Shown here one piece after another: positions 53,170-62,065 of a stretch of DNA of 64,000 nt. The DNA is from Oscillospiraceae bacterium. GTDB lineage: Bacteria > Bacillota > Clostridia > Saccharofermentanales > Saccharofermentanaceae. The translations under genes were made by a program, and so were the position numbers. Below the pieces are notes generated by a model, which was not told where the DNA came from, ran no database searches, and saw nothing but the letters and a program-made list of their open reading frames with translations. The stretch covers positions 1 through 64,000 of the forward strand of contig FWXP01000002.1 in assembly GCA_900176545.1 (NCBI GenBank), given 5' to 3'. The number at the start of each line of letters is the position of its first letter. Within the stretch, counting starts at the first letter, position 1.

Positions 53170-53274
53170 GTTAGATCCCTCCGTAAGTTTGTTCTTATGG
53201 AGGGAGTATAACAGGGTGTTTATACCATTAATGGGACAAAATAGAGAAAAAGAACGAAATTAGAACAAATCTCC

Positions 53275-55107
53275 TTATTTGAGAGCAGATGCGCCGATCC
53301 TGTCGGCACCTGCCTCGACCATCTTCTGTGCGTCTTCCTTCGTTCTGATGCCTCCTGCGGCCTTGACCCTTACGTCGCCGCCGCACATCCTTCTCATATA
53401 GCTTACATCCTCTAATGTAGCGCCTGCGCTTCCAAAGCCCGTACTGGTCTTGATGAAGTCCGCACCCTGTACGGTGACGATATGGCAGAGGACCGCCTTC
53501 TCCTTCCGGGTGAGGTTGCATGTCTCGATGATGACCTTCAAGATGGCGCCCTTGGCGTGAACGGCTTCTGCGATGACTCCGATCTCGGCACCTACCGCAT
53601 TGATGTCGCCGCTCTTGAGCATACACTGGTTGATGACCATATCGATCTCGGAAGCACCGTTGTCGCAGGCTTCCTCCGCCTCGAACTTCTTGACGGAAGT
53701 CGTATTGTATCCGTTAGGGAAGCCGATGACCGTACAGATGCTCATTTTTCCCTTAGCTTCCTTTGAAGCGAGTCTTACATAGCAGGGCTGGACGCATACA
53801 GATGCGGCCTTTGCCTCGATGGCTCTCTTTACGAGATCCTTGATGTCGTCCTCTGTAGCCGTTACCTTGAGGTTGGTCATATCCACACGGCTCATTATGT
53901 TATCGGGATCGGGTATATTAGCACCGACGGCGGGAGTGAACTCTCTCTTATAAGGAGCGGCCAGGAGCGCATCGAATGCGATGTCCGCAACGTGCGTAAA
54001 TCCTGCGAGAGTGCCCATGTTATGAGGAACGTTATGTCCTTCACCGTAGATCAGTACGGGTACTGTCTCCCTGGAGTGATCCGTAGACTCGGTAGAAGGG
54101 TCGCAGCCGTGGTCGGCGGTGACTATAAGGAGGTCGTCGGGGTACAGAAGCGAGATCATCTTGCCTAAGGCCTCGTCGAACTCATGCATAGCCTTGTTGT
54201 AGCCTTCGATATCATTTCGATGACCGTACTTCATATCGAAGTCGACAAGATTGATATAGCACAGGCCGTTAAAGTCCTTATCTACATACTCGAGCATCTT
54301 CTTTATGCCTTCCGTGTTGCCGGAAGTGGGGTTGGTCTTTGTCATGCCCCTTCCCGCGAAGAGATCATTGATCTTACCTACGCTTATGACGTCGAGGCCT
54401 GCAGCCTTGACTATATCCGGGAGCGTTGCCGCGGGGGCTTCAAGGGAGAAGTCATGTCTTCTGGGAGTCCTCGTAAAGTTGCCGGGAACACCCTCGAAGG
54501 GGCGCGCTATGACCCTTCCGACCGCATGCTCGCCCTTCATGATATCCCTTGCGATCTTGCAGTAACCGTAGAGCTCTTCTACGGGGACCACATCCTCGTG
54601 CGCTGCTATCTGGAGCACGCTGTCAGCGGACGTATATACGATGAGAGCTCCCGTCTTCATGTGCTCTTCGCCGTAATCCTTTATGACTTCCGTACCGCTA
54701 TAGGGCTTGTTGCAGATGATGTCCCTGCCGGTCTTTTCCTTGAGCTCGTCTATTATCTCCTGAGGAAAGCCGTCCGGGTAGGTGGGGAGCGGACGGGAAG
54801 AGAGGACGCCTGCCATCTCCCAGTGTCCGATAGTAGAATCCTTTCCGTCGGAGAGCTCCCTTATCCTGCCGTAGCTTCCGATGGGGGCGGGCATGTCAGT
54901 CTGAGCCGCTATATAGTCCCTTATCCTCTTATCGTCATGTCCGTCTATATCGAAGAGTCCCATCTTGGTGAGGTTCTCGAAAGGCTCGTTGCCGTAGGAA
55001 CATACTGCCGCGAGGGTGTTGCTGCCTTTATCGCCGAATCTTTCCGCATCAGGCGCGAGACCGATGCCGAAGCTGTCCAATACTACCAGAAATACGCGTT
55101 TTGCCAT
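53275..55107 (-). CDS. Fused phosphopentomutase-deoxyribose-phosphate aldolase (DeoB-DeoC)
   Basis: A single 610-codon frame. Residues 1 to ~395 are phosphopentomutase (DeoB): VVLDSFGIG with Asp11, DKGSNTLA, DFDMKYGHRND, TADHGCDP and HSRE give a full two-metal site. Residues ~405-610 are class I deoxyribose-phosphate aldolase (DeoC): Asp489 in EIDMVIN, Schiff-base Lys553 in FIKTSTGF and Lys582 in VKAAGGIR are all present. DeoB turns deoxyribose-1-phosphate into deoxyribose-5-phosphate, and DeoC splits that into glyceraldehyde-3-phosphate and acetaldehyde. The usual DHTLLK motif opening DeoC is DMTNLK. No frameshift or internal ribosome site is seen. A CGGGAG ribosome site precedes the ATG. 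Confidence 0.92.
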   Translation of the reverse strand: MAKRVFLVVLDSFGIGLAPDAERFGDKGSNTLAAVCSYGNEPFENLTKMGLFDIDGHDDKRIRDYIAAQTDMPAPIGSYGRIRELSDGKDSTIGHWEMAGVLSSRPLPTYPDGFPQEIIDELKEKTGRDIICNKPYSGTEVIKDYGEEHMKTGALIVYTSADSVLQIAAHEDVVPVEELYGYCKIARDIMKGEHAVGRVIARPFEGVPGNFTRTPRRHDFSLEAPAATLPDIVKAAGLDVISVGKINDLFAGRGMTKTNPTSGNTEGIKKMLEYVDKDFNGLCYINLVDFDMKYGHRNDIEGYNKAMHEFDEALGKMISLLYPDDLLIVTADHGCDPSTESTDHSRETVPVLIYGEGHNVPHNMGTLAGFTHVADIAFDALLAAPYKREFTPAVGANIPDPDNIMSRVDMTNLKVTATEDDIKDLVKRAIEAKAASVCVQPCYVRLASKEAKGKMSICTVIGFPNGYNTTSVKKFEAEEACDNGASEIDMVINQCMLKSGDINAVGAEIGVIAEAVHAKGAILKVIIETCNLTRKEKAVLCHIVTVQGADFIKTSTGFGSAGATLEDVSYMRRMCGGDVRVKAAGGIRTKEDAQKMVEAGADRIGASALK

Positions 55108-55260
55108 ATCTATATATCTCCCGGTTAAGCTGAAATACTAAGATAAATTATATCTCAAAGTGCATAACCTCCCAATAAACATAGACTTAATCTTTTGACA
55201 AAACCGATAAATCGCAAAATAGTGTTTTGGGGTAGGTTCTAATATATAATTTCTGTACAG

Positions 55261-55281
55261 GAGCGATGAGATGATTCGCTC
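55261..55281 (+). terminator. Weak hairpin with T tract ahead of the LTA-synthase-like gene
   Basis: A 6-bp stem (GAGCGA / TCGCTC) with a 9-base loop is followed by TTTTGTTTTG, 41 bases before the start of the LTA-synthase-like gene. Since the gene upstream is divergent, this may act as an attenuator in the leader rather than an end-of-gene terminator. Confidence 0.4.
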
Positions 55282-55321
55282 TTTTGTTTTGTGGAAACGT
55301 ATTTGTTGTATATAGAGTATT

Positions 55322-57958
55322 ATGACTAGAAAATTAACTAAATTACCCGCTGCGATCCAGATAACGGATCGTAAGAACAGAATGATTGCAGCTGCCGTCA
55401 TGCTGGTCGTGCTGCTCATCCTCTTGATCGTCAACTTCCCGATCTTCAGGGATACGAGGATATCGACCTGCGTCGGAACAAGAACGGAGAGATCCGGTAT
55501 CATCACCGCAGAGCCTCTTGTTCAGAGATTCGTACCCAGCGGCAACAATATCGAGTACATAGAGATCCATCTTGCAGACTGTGTTACTGATACAGGTGAG
55601 GTGATCTTTACCGTCGAGAACAAGAAGGGCGAGGAGCTCTTCAGGGAAGTCATCCCCATGTCCGAATTGAACGGTGATGTCTACTACAGGTTCGATCTTT
55701 CCGAGGTAAAGATGAAGAAGGATCACACCTACTACTTCAAGGTCCTGGCTCAGGGCATGCCCAACTGGGATGCTCCCAAGCTCTGGCTCTCCAATAACGT
55801 TAAGGATGAGATCAGGGATGTTATCTTCAGGACCCAGCCCTACAATCAGAGACTTCAGAGTAATGTCGAGATCGGATATTCACAGTTCCACTACAGGGCC
55901 TTCGCTCTGTCTCTTATCAGCATCGTGGTATCCAGCGGCACCATACTCCTTAAGCTCAATATCGATGAGAAGAAGAGGAGAAAGATCTGTCTTGGGATCA
56001 TGCTCCTCATGCCTATCGTTATGTTCGTAATAACGGAATCCCTGAACAACGGTTCCATCGCAAAGAAGACCCCGGTAGTCTGGATCATCAATTACATCCT
56101 GTATTTCTCCATCTACTGTATGTTCTTTGCCATTACGAACCGTCTGAGGTTCACGGTATTGTTCTCCAATACCCTCATCTTCCTCATCGCGCTCACGAAT
56201 TTCTATAAGCTCCAGTTCAGGGGCGAGCCTTTTACATTGAGTGATTTTGCTCAGCTTCGAACAGCGATCAACGTATCTTCCCAGTATGATTTCTCCGTGC
56301 GTTATCAGGTATTTACCACGGCTTGCGTATTCATGCTGGCAACAGCGATCATCTCCAGGTTCCGCTACAGTATGCGTCATAAGAGATACCGTCTTCTTCT
56401 CGGTGTTCTCTGTGTATCGGTAACGGCACTCCTTGTAACTGCGCTCTTCAATACGGACAGGTATTCCGCTTCCAAGGATTCCTTGATGAAGAGGCTCGGT
56501 ATCGTCAATAACGTATGGAACCAGCAGAAGAATTTTACCGATAACGGAGTCATGGTAGCCATCACCATGAATGCCAAGTACTTAACGGTAGATGTTCCTG
56601 CCGTATATAATCTCGAGAACCTCGATCACGTAGTAGGCGATGTTCACGATAACTACGGCATCAACCTCCTGACCGGTGAGGATCTGACGCTCTTCGAGAA
56701 GAGCTACACCTTAAGGCCCGGAGACAGGATGCCCAACATCATCTGCATCATGGACGAGTCCTACTGCGATTTCTCGCAGTTCGGAGATATCCAGTTCACC
56801 AAGGACTATTCTCCGTTCATGGATTCCCTTTACGAGAATCCCAATGTCATAAGAGGTGACCTCTACGTATCCACTTACGGCGGCGGTACGGCTAATTCCG
56901 AGTTCGAATTCCTGACAGGTAACACGATGCTCGCCATGCCCAGAGGAAGTATCCCTTATCAGCAGTATATCGACAGCGAGACCGGTTCTATCTCCAGGAC
57001 ACTTCATAATATCGGATACAGGACTATCGCAGTACATCCTTATATCGGAAGCGGATGGAACAGACCTCAGGTATACGAGTGCATGGCATTCGACGAATTC
57101 CTCGACCAGGAAGCCTTTGAGGATCCCGAGTATATCCGTTCCTATATAAGCGATGCATGTTCCTTCGATAAGATCATAGAGCTCTACGAGGATAACAGGG
57201 ATAACGGAGACGGACAGCCTCTGTTCATATTCAACGTAACCATGCAGAACCATGGTTCCTACTCCAAGAGCTACGATAATTTTGAGCCTGATGTATTCCT
57301 TGCCGAGGATCCCGGTGTATATACGGAAGCAGAGCAGTATTTCTCCGTAGCAAGACAGACGGATTATGCCATCCAGGATCTGGTAGCTTACTTTGCCAAC
57401 TGCGGCGAGCCTACCGTTATCTGCTTCTTCGGCGATCACCTCCCCAGCTTCCACGACGGATTCTACGAGAATATGCTGGGCGTAGCCGACACGGCTGACT
57501 GTACTCCCGATCAGATGCAGAAGCTCTACATGACAGACTTCTTTATCTGGGCCAATTACCCCGTAGCTATGCCCGATATCGAGCATATCTCCCTTAATTA
57601 CCTTTCTACTGTCGTAATGCAGGTGGCAGGCATTCCCCTTACGGAATACCAGCTCTTCCTGACGAATATGTATCGCGAGTATCCCATACTTACTACGGTG
57701 GGACTTGCCGACAGCGAAGGTAACTACATCGGAGGTACCGATCTTGTAACAGGTACCGATATCTGGAACTACTATTCAGTCCTTGAGTACAATAACGTGT
57801 TCGAGGAAGAAGACAGATACAATGCCGTATTCGACTATCCTCTCGGCATGGCCGAGCTCCTTAATCCCGATCAGGCAAGGGGAAGTCAGGAGATAGATAT
57901 GGTTCCCGCTGCATCCGAGGAGCCTTCCATCCAGACGGAGGAATCCGAAGTCGGCTGA
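55322..57958 (+). CDS. LTA synthase-family sulfatase-fold membrane protein
   Basis: An 878-residue protein with one early helix, an extracytoplasmic beta domain at residues ~45-185, then about five further helices (190-380), and a C-terminal sulfatase-fold domain. The catalytic pattern is that of LtaS: MDESYCDF (metal Glu) and YGGGTANSEFEFLTG with the nucleophile Thr, then FGDHLPSFHD (metal Asp/His). It should transfer glycerol phosphate from phosphatidylglycerol to make or modify a surface polymer. The N-terminal beta domain is not part of standard LtaS. The start has only a weak ribosome site. It is followed by a DEAD helicase after 27 bases. Confidence 0.85.
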   Translation: MTRKLTKLPAAIQITDRKNRMIAAAVMLVVLLILLIVNFPIFRDTRISTCVGTRTERSGIITAEPLVQRFVPSGNNIEYIEIHLADCVTDTGEVIFTVENKKGEELFREVIPMSELNGDVYYRFDLSEVKMKKDHTYYFKVLAQGMPNWDAPKLWLSNNVKDEIRDVIFRTQPYNQRLQSNVEIGYSQFHYRAFALSLISIVVSSGTILLKLNIDEKKRRKICLGIMLLMPIVMFVITESLNNGSIAKKTPVVWIINYILYFSIYCMFFAITNRLRFTVLFSNTLIFLIALTNFYKLQFRGEPFTLSDFAQLRTAINVSSQYDFSVRYQVFTTACVFMLATAIISRFRYSMRHKRYRLLLGVLCVSVTALLVTALFNTDRYSASKDSLMKRLGIVNNVWNQQKNFTDNGVMVAITMNAKYLTVDVPAVYNLENLDHVVGDVHDNYGINLLTGEDLTLFEKSYTLRPGDRMPNIICIMDESYCDFSQFGDIQFTKDYSPFMDSLYENPNVIRGDLYVSTYGGGTANSEFEFLTGNTMLAMPRGSIPYQQYIDSETGSISRTLHNIGYRTIAVHPYIGSGWNRPQVYECMAFDEFLDQEAFEDPEYIRSYISDACSFDKIIELYEDNRDNGDGQPLFIFNVTMQNHGSYSKSYDNFEPDVFLAEDPGVYTEAEQYFSVARQTDYAIQDLVAYFANCGEPTVICFFGDHLPSFHDGFYENMLGVADTADCTPDQMQKLYMTDFFIWANYPVAMPDIEHISLNYLSTVVMQVAGIPLTEYQLFLTNMYREYPILTTVGLADSEGNYIGGTDLVTGTDIWNYYSVLEYNNVFEEEDRYNAVFDYPLGMAELLNPDQARGSQEIDMVPAASEEPSIQTEESEVG

Positions 57959-57985
57959 TATAACACTATTTAAGGAAAGAATATA

Positions 57986-59122
57986 ATGAGCGAGAACGAC
58001 ATAAGTGAAGAGATAAGCTTTAGCGATATGGACCTGTCCCCTGAGGTAATGGGGTCATTGAAGAAGATGGGGGTCAAGAGACCCACCACGGTCCAGCAGA
58101 AGGCTATACCTCTTCTTATGGATAATATGTGCCTTATAGCTAAGGCTCCTACGGGAACGGGAAAGACATTCGCATTCTCCATCCCGATCCTTGAATATCT
58201 CAACATGAACGTTGATTTTATCCAGGCGCTTATCCTCTGTCCCACGAGAGAGCTGGCGCTTCAGATCACTTCCGAGATCAAGAGCCTCGGAAGGCTCATA
58301 AAGGGCTTTAATGCCGTATCCATAATCGGCGGTCAGAGCATGAACGTCCAGAAGGATAAGCTCGCCAAGAAGCCCCAGGTAGTAGTAGCTACTCCGGGAA
58401 GGCTCCTTGACCTCGCATCCAGAGGCATGATCGATATCTCCAACATCTATACCCTTGTCCTGGACGAGGCGGATGAGATGCTCAAGATGGGATTCATCAA
58501 GGACATAAAGCGCATCATGGCAATTACTCCCGAGGATAAGCAGATCGCATTATTCTCCGCTACCATGCCCAGAGAGATCTTAGATATCACATGGCAGTTC
58601 ATGGAGGGCGCGGCTGAGATCGATGTCATGCCCAAGGCCCAGGACCATCCCAATATCGCAGAGTTCGTCCTCAATATCCCCGATAAGGATAAGACTGATG
58701 CTATCGTTAAGATCATGGATACCGAAGGTATCAGGAAGTCCATTATCTTCTGCAATACCAAGAATCAGACAGAGACAGTGGCAGTGAAGCTCGAAGCCAG
58801 GGGTATCTCCTGCAAGCTCCTTCACGGAAGCATAGGACAGGGTACCAGGAACCGCGTCATGGATGCATACAGGAAGAACAAGTTCGATGTGCTCGTAGCA
58901 ACTGATGTCATCGCCAGGGGTATCGACGTAGACGATGTTGAAGCGGTATTTAACTACGATATCCCTACCGAGAACGAGTTCTATCTTCACAGGATCGGAA
59001 GAACGGCAAGAGCCGGAAGATCCGGAAAGGCTTTCTCTCTTGTATCTTACAAGGAGAGGGACAGGATGGCCGAGATCGTGAGATATACGTCCTGTAATCC
59101 GGAAGAATACACCTTGAATTAA
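57986..59122 (+). CDS. DEAD-box ATP-dependent RNA helicase
   Basis: A 378-residue helicase with all motifs: Q motif (RPTTVQQKAIPLL), motif I APTGTGKT (54-61), PTRELALQ, TPGRLLDL, VLDEADEM, SAT, and the C-terminal ATDVIARGIDVDDV and HRIGRTARAG. It ends shortly after the second RecA domain, so it has no RNA-binding tail and belongs to the minimal group. It unwinds RNA in ribosome assembly or decay. The gene lies 27 bases after the LTA-synthase-like gene. Confidence 0.92.
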   Translation: MSENDISEEISFSDMDLSPEVMGSLKKMGVKRPTTVQQKAIPLLMDNMCLIAKAPTGTGKTFAFSIPILEYLNMNVDFIQALILCPTRELALQITSEIKSLGRLIKGFNAVSIIGGQSMNVQKDKLAKKPQVVVATPGRLLDLASRGMIDISNIYTLVLDEADEMLKMGFIKDIKRIMAITPEDKQIALFSATMPREILDITWQFMEGAAEIDVMPKAQDHPNIAEFVLNIPDKDKTDAIVKIMDTEGIRKSIIFCNTKNQTETVAVKLEARGISCKLLHGSIGQGTRNRVMDAYRKNKFDVLVATDVIARGIDVDDVEAVFNYDIPTENEFYLHRIGRTARAGRSGKAFSLVSYKERDRMAEIVRYTSCNPEEYTLN

Positions 59123-59154
59123 TAATAATTCACATAAACTTATAATTTTTTGCG

Positions 59155-59197
59155 CCTCCGATATTATAGAATCACCTTAAGTGATCCCTATCGGAGG
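59155..59197 (+). promoter_or_regulatory. Hairpin that includes the GH3 ribosome-binding site
   Basis: Left arm CCTCCGATA (59155-59163) pairs with TATCGGAGG (59189-59197), and an inner stem ATCAC / GTGAT (59171-59175 / 59181-59185) closes over CTTAA. The right arm ends in the Shine-Dalgarno CGGAGG of the GH3 gene and is followed by TTTTGTT. It could be the terminator of the DEAD gene, a ribosome-site lock, or both. A -10-like TTATAGAAT lies inside the loop. Confidence 0.55.
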
Positions 59198-59204
59198 TTT
59201 TGTT

Positions 59205-61979
59205 ATGGCAAAGATAATCCTTGACTGGAATGAATATACGAGAACGGCAATTGAAGCCGCCAAGGAAGGTGCGGTACTTATAAGAAATGAAGGTTCCGCC
59301 CTGCCCGTTGCCAAGGACAGCGATATAGCGGTATTCGGACGTATGCAGTCCAATTACTATAAGAGCGGAACAGGCTCCGGAGGCATGGTAAACGTAGACC
59401 ATGTAACGGATATCTTCGAGGCATTGTCCGACGATCCCGATATCAGGATCGATCAGAAGATCCGTGATATCTATGTAGAGTGGGAAAAGGAGAATCCCGT
59501 GGATCCGGGAGTAGGCTGGGGTCAGGAGAGATGGTCTCAGGATGAGATGATCCTTAACGAGGACGATGTCAGGGAAGCAGCATCAAGATGTGATACCGCA
59601 GTTATCGTGATAGCAAGGACCGCAGGTGAGGACAGGGATAATCTTGCGCAGAAGGGTTCATTCTATCTGACTGACGGCGAAGAGGATATGCTCTCCAAGG
59701 TATGCGGTGCATTCAAGAAGACCGTAGTCCTCCTTAATGTGGGCAATATCATCGATATGTCATTTGTAGGCAAGTATTCTCCTTCTTCCGTCATGTATGT
59801 ATGGCAGGCGGGAATGATCGGAGGTACTGCCGTAGCAGAGCTCATTACGGGTAAGACGACACCTTCGGGCTGTCTTACCGATACTGTAGCGTACGAGCTT
59901 TCAGATCATCCTTCGAACGACAATTTCGGCAATAAGGATATCAACAGGGATCTGTACGCTGAGGATATATTCGTAGGTTACAGGTATTTCTCTACCTTTG
60001 CCCCCGAGAAGGTGATGTATCCTTTCGGATACGGACTTTCCTACACTACATTTGATATCAGGACGGAGAGCTTTGAGGCCAACGGTACCGACATCAAGGT
60101 GAAGGTGACAGTCACGAATACGGGTGATACGGAAGGCAAGAAGACCGTTATGCTCTTTGCTTCAGCTCCTAAGGGCAAGGTATCCAAGAGCAGCATCGTA
60201 CTTACTGACTTTAAGAAGACGGCAACGCTTCTTCCGGGACAGAGCGAAGAGCTGATCCTGGAGGCTCATGCAGAGGACTACGCTTCCTTCGATGACGACG
60301 GCAGGGCAGGTCTTGGCAACGGATGGATACTGGAGAAGGGTATCTATGCTTTCTTCGTTGGAGAGAACGTAAGGGATAACACCGAAGCAGGAAACATCAC
60401 CCTGGAAAAAGATATCCTCTTAGAAGCCCTTGACTCTGCAGTAAAGCCCGTGACCTCTTTTGACAGGCTTACTTCGGACGGTACGTACGAACCCGTTCCC
60501 CTGAAGGATGACGAGAACCTTAAGAACAGGATGAAGTATGTTCCTGATGAGATCCCTCAGACGGGAGATAAGGGCATCAAGCTTTCCGACGTAAGAGACG
60601 GCAGATATACCATGGATGAGTTCATCGCCCAGCTCGAGGACGAGGATCTTGCCCTTATCATAAGAGGCGAGGGTATGAGCTCTCCCAGGGTAACAGCAGG
60701 AACCGCCTCTGCCTTTGCAGGAATATCCAAGGAGCTCACGGCTATGGGCGTACCTTCGGTATGCTGCGACGACGGTCCTTCGGGAATGAGACTGGACAGC
60801 GGCAAGAAGGCTTTTGCCATGCCTAACGGCACATGTCTGGCATCTTCTTTTAACGAGCCTTTGATCACAAAGCTCTTTACGTATTTTGCCATGGAGATGC
60901 GCTCCAATAACGTAGACAATATCTTAGGTCCCGGCATGAACATCCACAGACATCCTCTTAACGGCAGGAACTTCGAGTATTTCTCCGAAGATCCCCTCGT
61001 AACGGGAAGGATCGCCTGCGCTCAGCTCAAGGGACTTCATAAGTACGGCGTCACGGCTACCATCAAGCACTTCTGCTGTAATAACAGAGAGACAAGAAGA
61101 CGCTTCATGGATTCCGTCGTATCAGAGAAGGCGCTTCGCGAGATCTATCTCAAGGGCTTCGAGATCGCCGTAAAGAAGGGCGGAGCCAAGAGCATAATGT
61201 CCGTCTACAACAGGATAAACGGCAACTACGGTTCTTCCTACTACGACCTTCACACTACCGTCTTAAGGCGTCAGTGGGGCTTTACCGGTATCGTCATGAC
61301 AGACTGGTGGGCATTTATCGAAGAAGTCAACGGAGAGCAGTTCGGAGCACCCATCACCGACCATTCCATCCTGGCAAGAGCCCAGTGTGACCTCTTCATG
61401 GTATGCGCCGGAACTGAGCGAAAGGATCTTGATGCAGCAGATACATATGCTAACCTGAAGGCGGGAAGGGAAGACCTCATAACGAGAGCCGAGCTTCAGC
61501 GAAATGCAAGGAATATCCTTACCTTCGCCATGAATACACCTGCCATGGAAAGACTCATGGGAATAAACCCCGAGATAGAGAGTATCGCCTGCCCCTTCGA
61601 AGAGGAGGAAGCTGATATAAGTGCAGACAAGTACTATACGGCCGACACCGATCCCGAGATCGATATCGACGTGGATACTTCAATGGGTGAGGATATCGTA
61701 TTCGGCATTACATGCGAGAAGAACGGAATCTATACCATGGAGATAGAAGCATCCTCAGACTTAGATCCCGTGGCCCAGCTCCCGCTGACGGTATTTATCA
61801 CAGGCATCCCCTTCAACGTTATAACATTCAACGGTACGGGCGGACAGGATGTCATCAAGACCGGCGAGATAGGATTCCTTTCCAAGTTCGCGGTGCTCCG
61901 TATCCATCCCGGCAAGAGGGGGCTTAAGGTCAAGAGCATCAAGCTTCGATTCAAGGAAGCAATGGAGCCTATGCATTAA
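59205..61979 (+). CDS. GH3 family beta-glucosidase-like enzyme with permuted domain order
   Basis: A 924-residue glycoside hydrolase family 3 protein whose domains run in reverse order: GH3 C-domain first (AIEAAKEGAVLIRNEGSALPV), an Fn3-like domain next (~280-390), then the N-terminal-type barrel (CCDDGPSGMR, KHFCCNNRETRR), with the nucleophile Asp700 in VMTDWWAF. A final beta domain follows. This C-before-N order is known from Ruminococcus albus and Butyrivibrio enzymes. It lacks a signal peptide, so it splits imported beta-glycosides in the cytosol. The ATG at 59205 follows CGGAGG; the frame is open to 59181. Confidence 0.9.
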   Translation: MAKIILDWNEYTRTAIEAAKEGAVLIRNEGSALPVAKDSDIAVFGRMQSNYYKSGTGSGGMVNVDHVTDIFEALSDDPDIRIDQKIRDIYVEWEKENPVDPGVGWGQERWSQDEMILNEDDVREAASRCDTAVIVIARTAGEDRDNLAQKGSFYLTDGEEDMLSKVCGAFKKTVVLLNVGNIIDMSFVGKYSPSSVMYVWQAGMIGGTAVAELITGKTTPSGCLTDTVAYELSDHPSNDNFGNKDINRDLYAEDIFVGYRYFSTFAPEKVMYPFGYGLSYTTFDIRTESFEANGTDIKVKVTVTNTGDTEGKKTVMLFASAPKGKVSKSSIVLTDFKKTATLLPGQSEELILEAHAEDYASFDDDGRAGLGNGWILEKGIYAFFVGENVRDNTEAGNITLEKDILLEALDSAVKPVTSFDRLTSDGTYEPVPLKDDENLKNRMKYVPDEIPQTGDKGIKLSDVRDGRYTMDEFIAQLEDEDLALIIRGEGMSSPRVTAGTASAFAGISKELTAMGVPSVCCDDGPSGMRLDSGKKAFAMPNGTCLASSFNEPLITKLFTYFAMEMRSNNVDNILGPGMNIHRHPLNGRNFEYFSEDPLVTGRIACAQLKGLHKYGVTATIKHFCCNNRETRRRFMDSVVSEKALREIYLKGFEIAVKKGGAKSIMSVYNRINGNYGSSYYDLHTTVLRRQWGFTGIVMTDWWAFIEEVNGEQFGAPITDHSILARAQCDLFMVCAGTERKDLDAADTYANLKAGREDLITRAELQRNARNILTFAMNTPAMERLMGINPEIESIACPFEEEEADISADKYYTADTDPEIDIDVDTSMGEDIVFGITCEKNGIYTMEIEASSDLDPVAQLPLTVFITGIPFNVITFNGTGGQDVIKTGEIGFLSKFAVLRIHPGKRGLKVKSIKLRFKEAMEPMH

Positions 61980-62013
61980 CGGGTGAAGTATTTGATATTT
62001 AATGCTACAATAA

Positions 62014-62040
62014 GGGGCGGCTTTCATGGAAAGCTGTCCT
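62014..62040 (+). terminator. Hairpin after the GH3 gene
   Basis: A 12-bp stem with three G-U pairs (GGGGCGGCTTTC / GAAAGCTGTCCT) and a 3-base loop, followed by TTATCATTATT. It could end the GH3 transcript; an extended -10 (TGCTACAAT, 62003-62011) just ahead may instead start the next gene, leaving part of the hairpin in its leader. Confidence 0.6.
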
Positions 62041-62065
62041 TTATCATTATTCGGAGGTGAACGGG

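Noticed and set aside
54184-55128. Open frame of 314 codons on the plus strand
   Set aside because: It is the complement of the DeoB half of the fusion protein and has no family resemblance.
56711-57586. Open frame of 291 codons on the minus strand
   Set aside because: It is antisense to the catalytic domain of the LTA-synthase-like protein and lacks a start signal.
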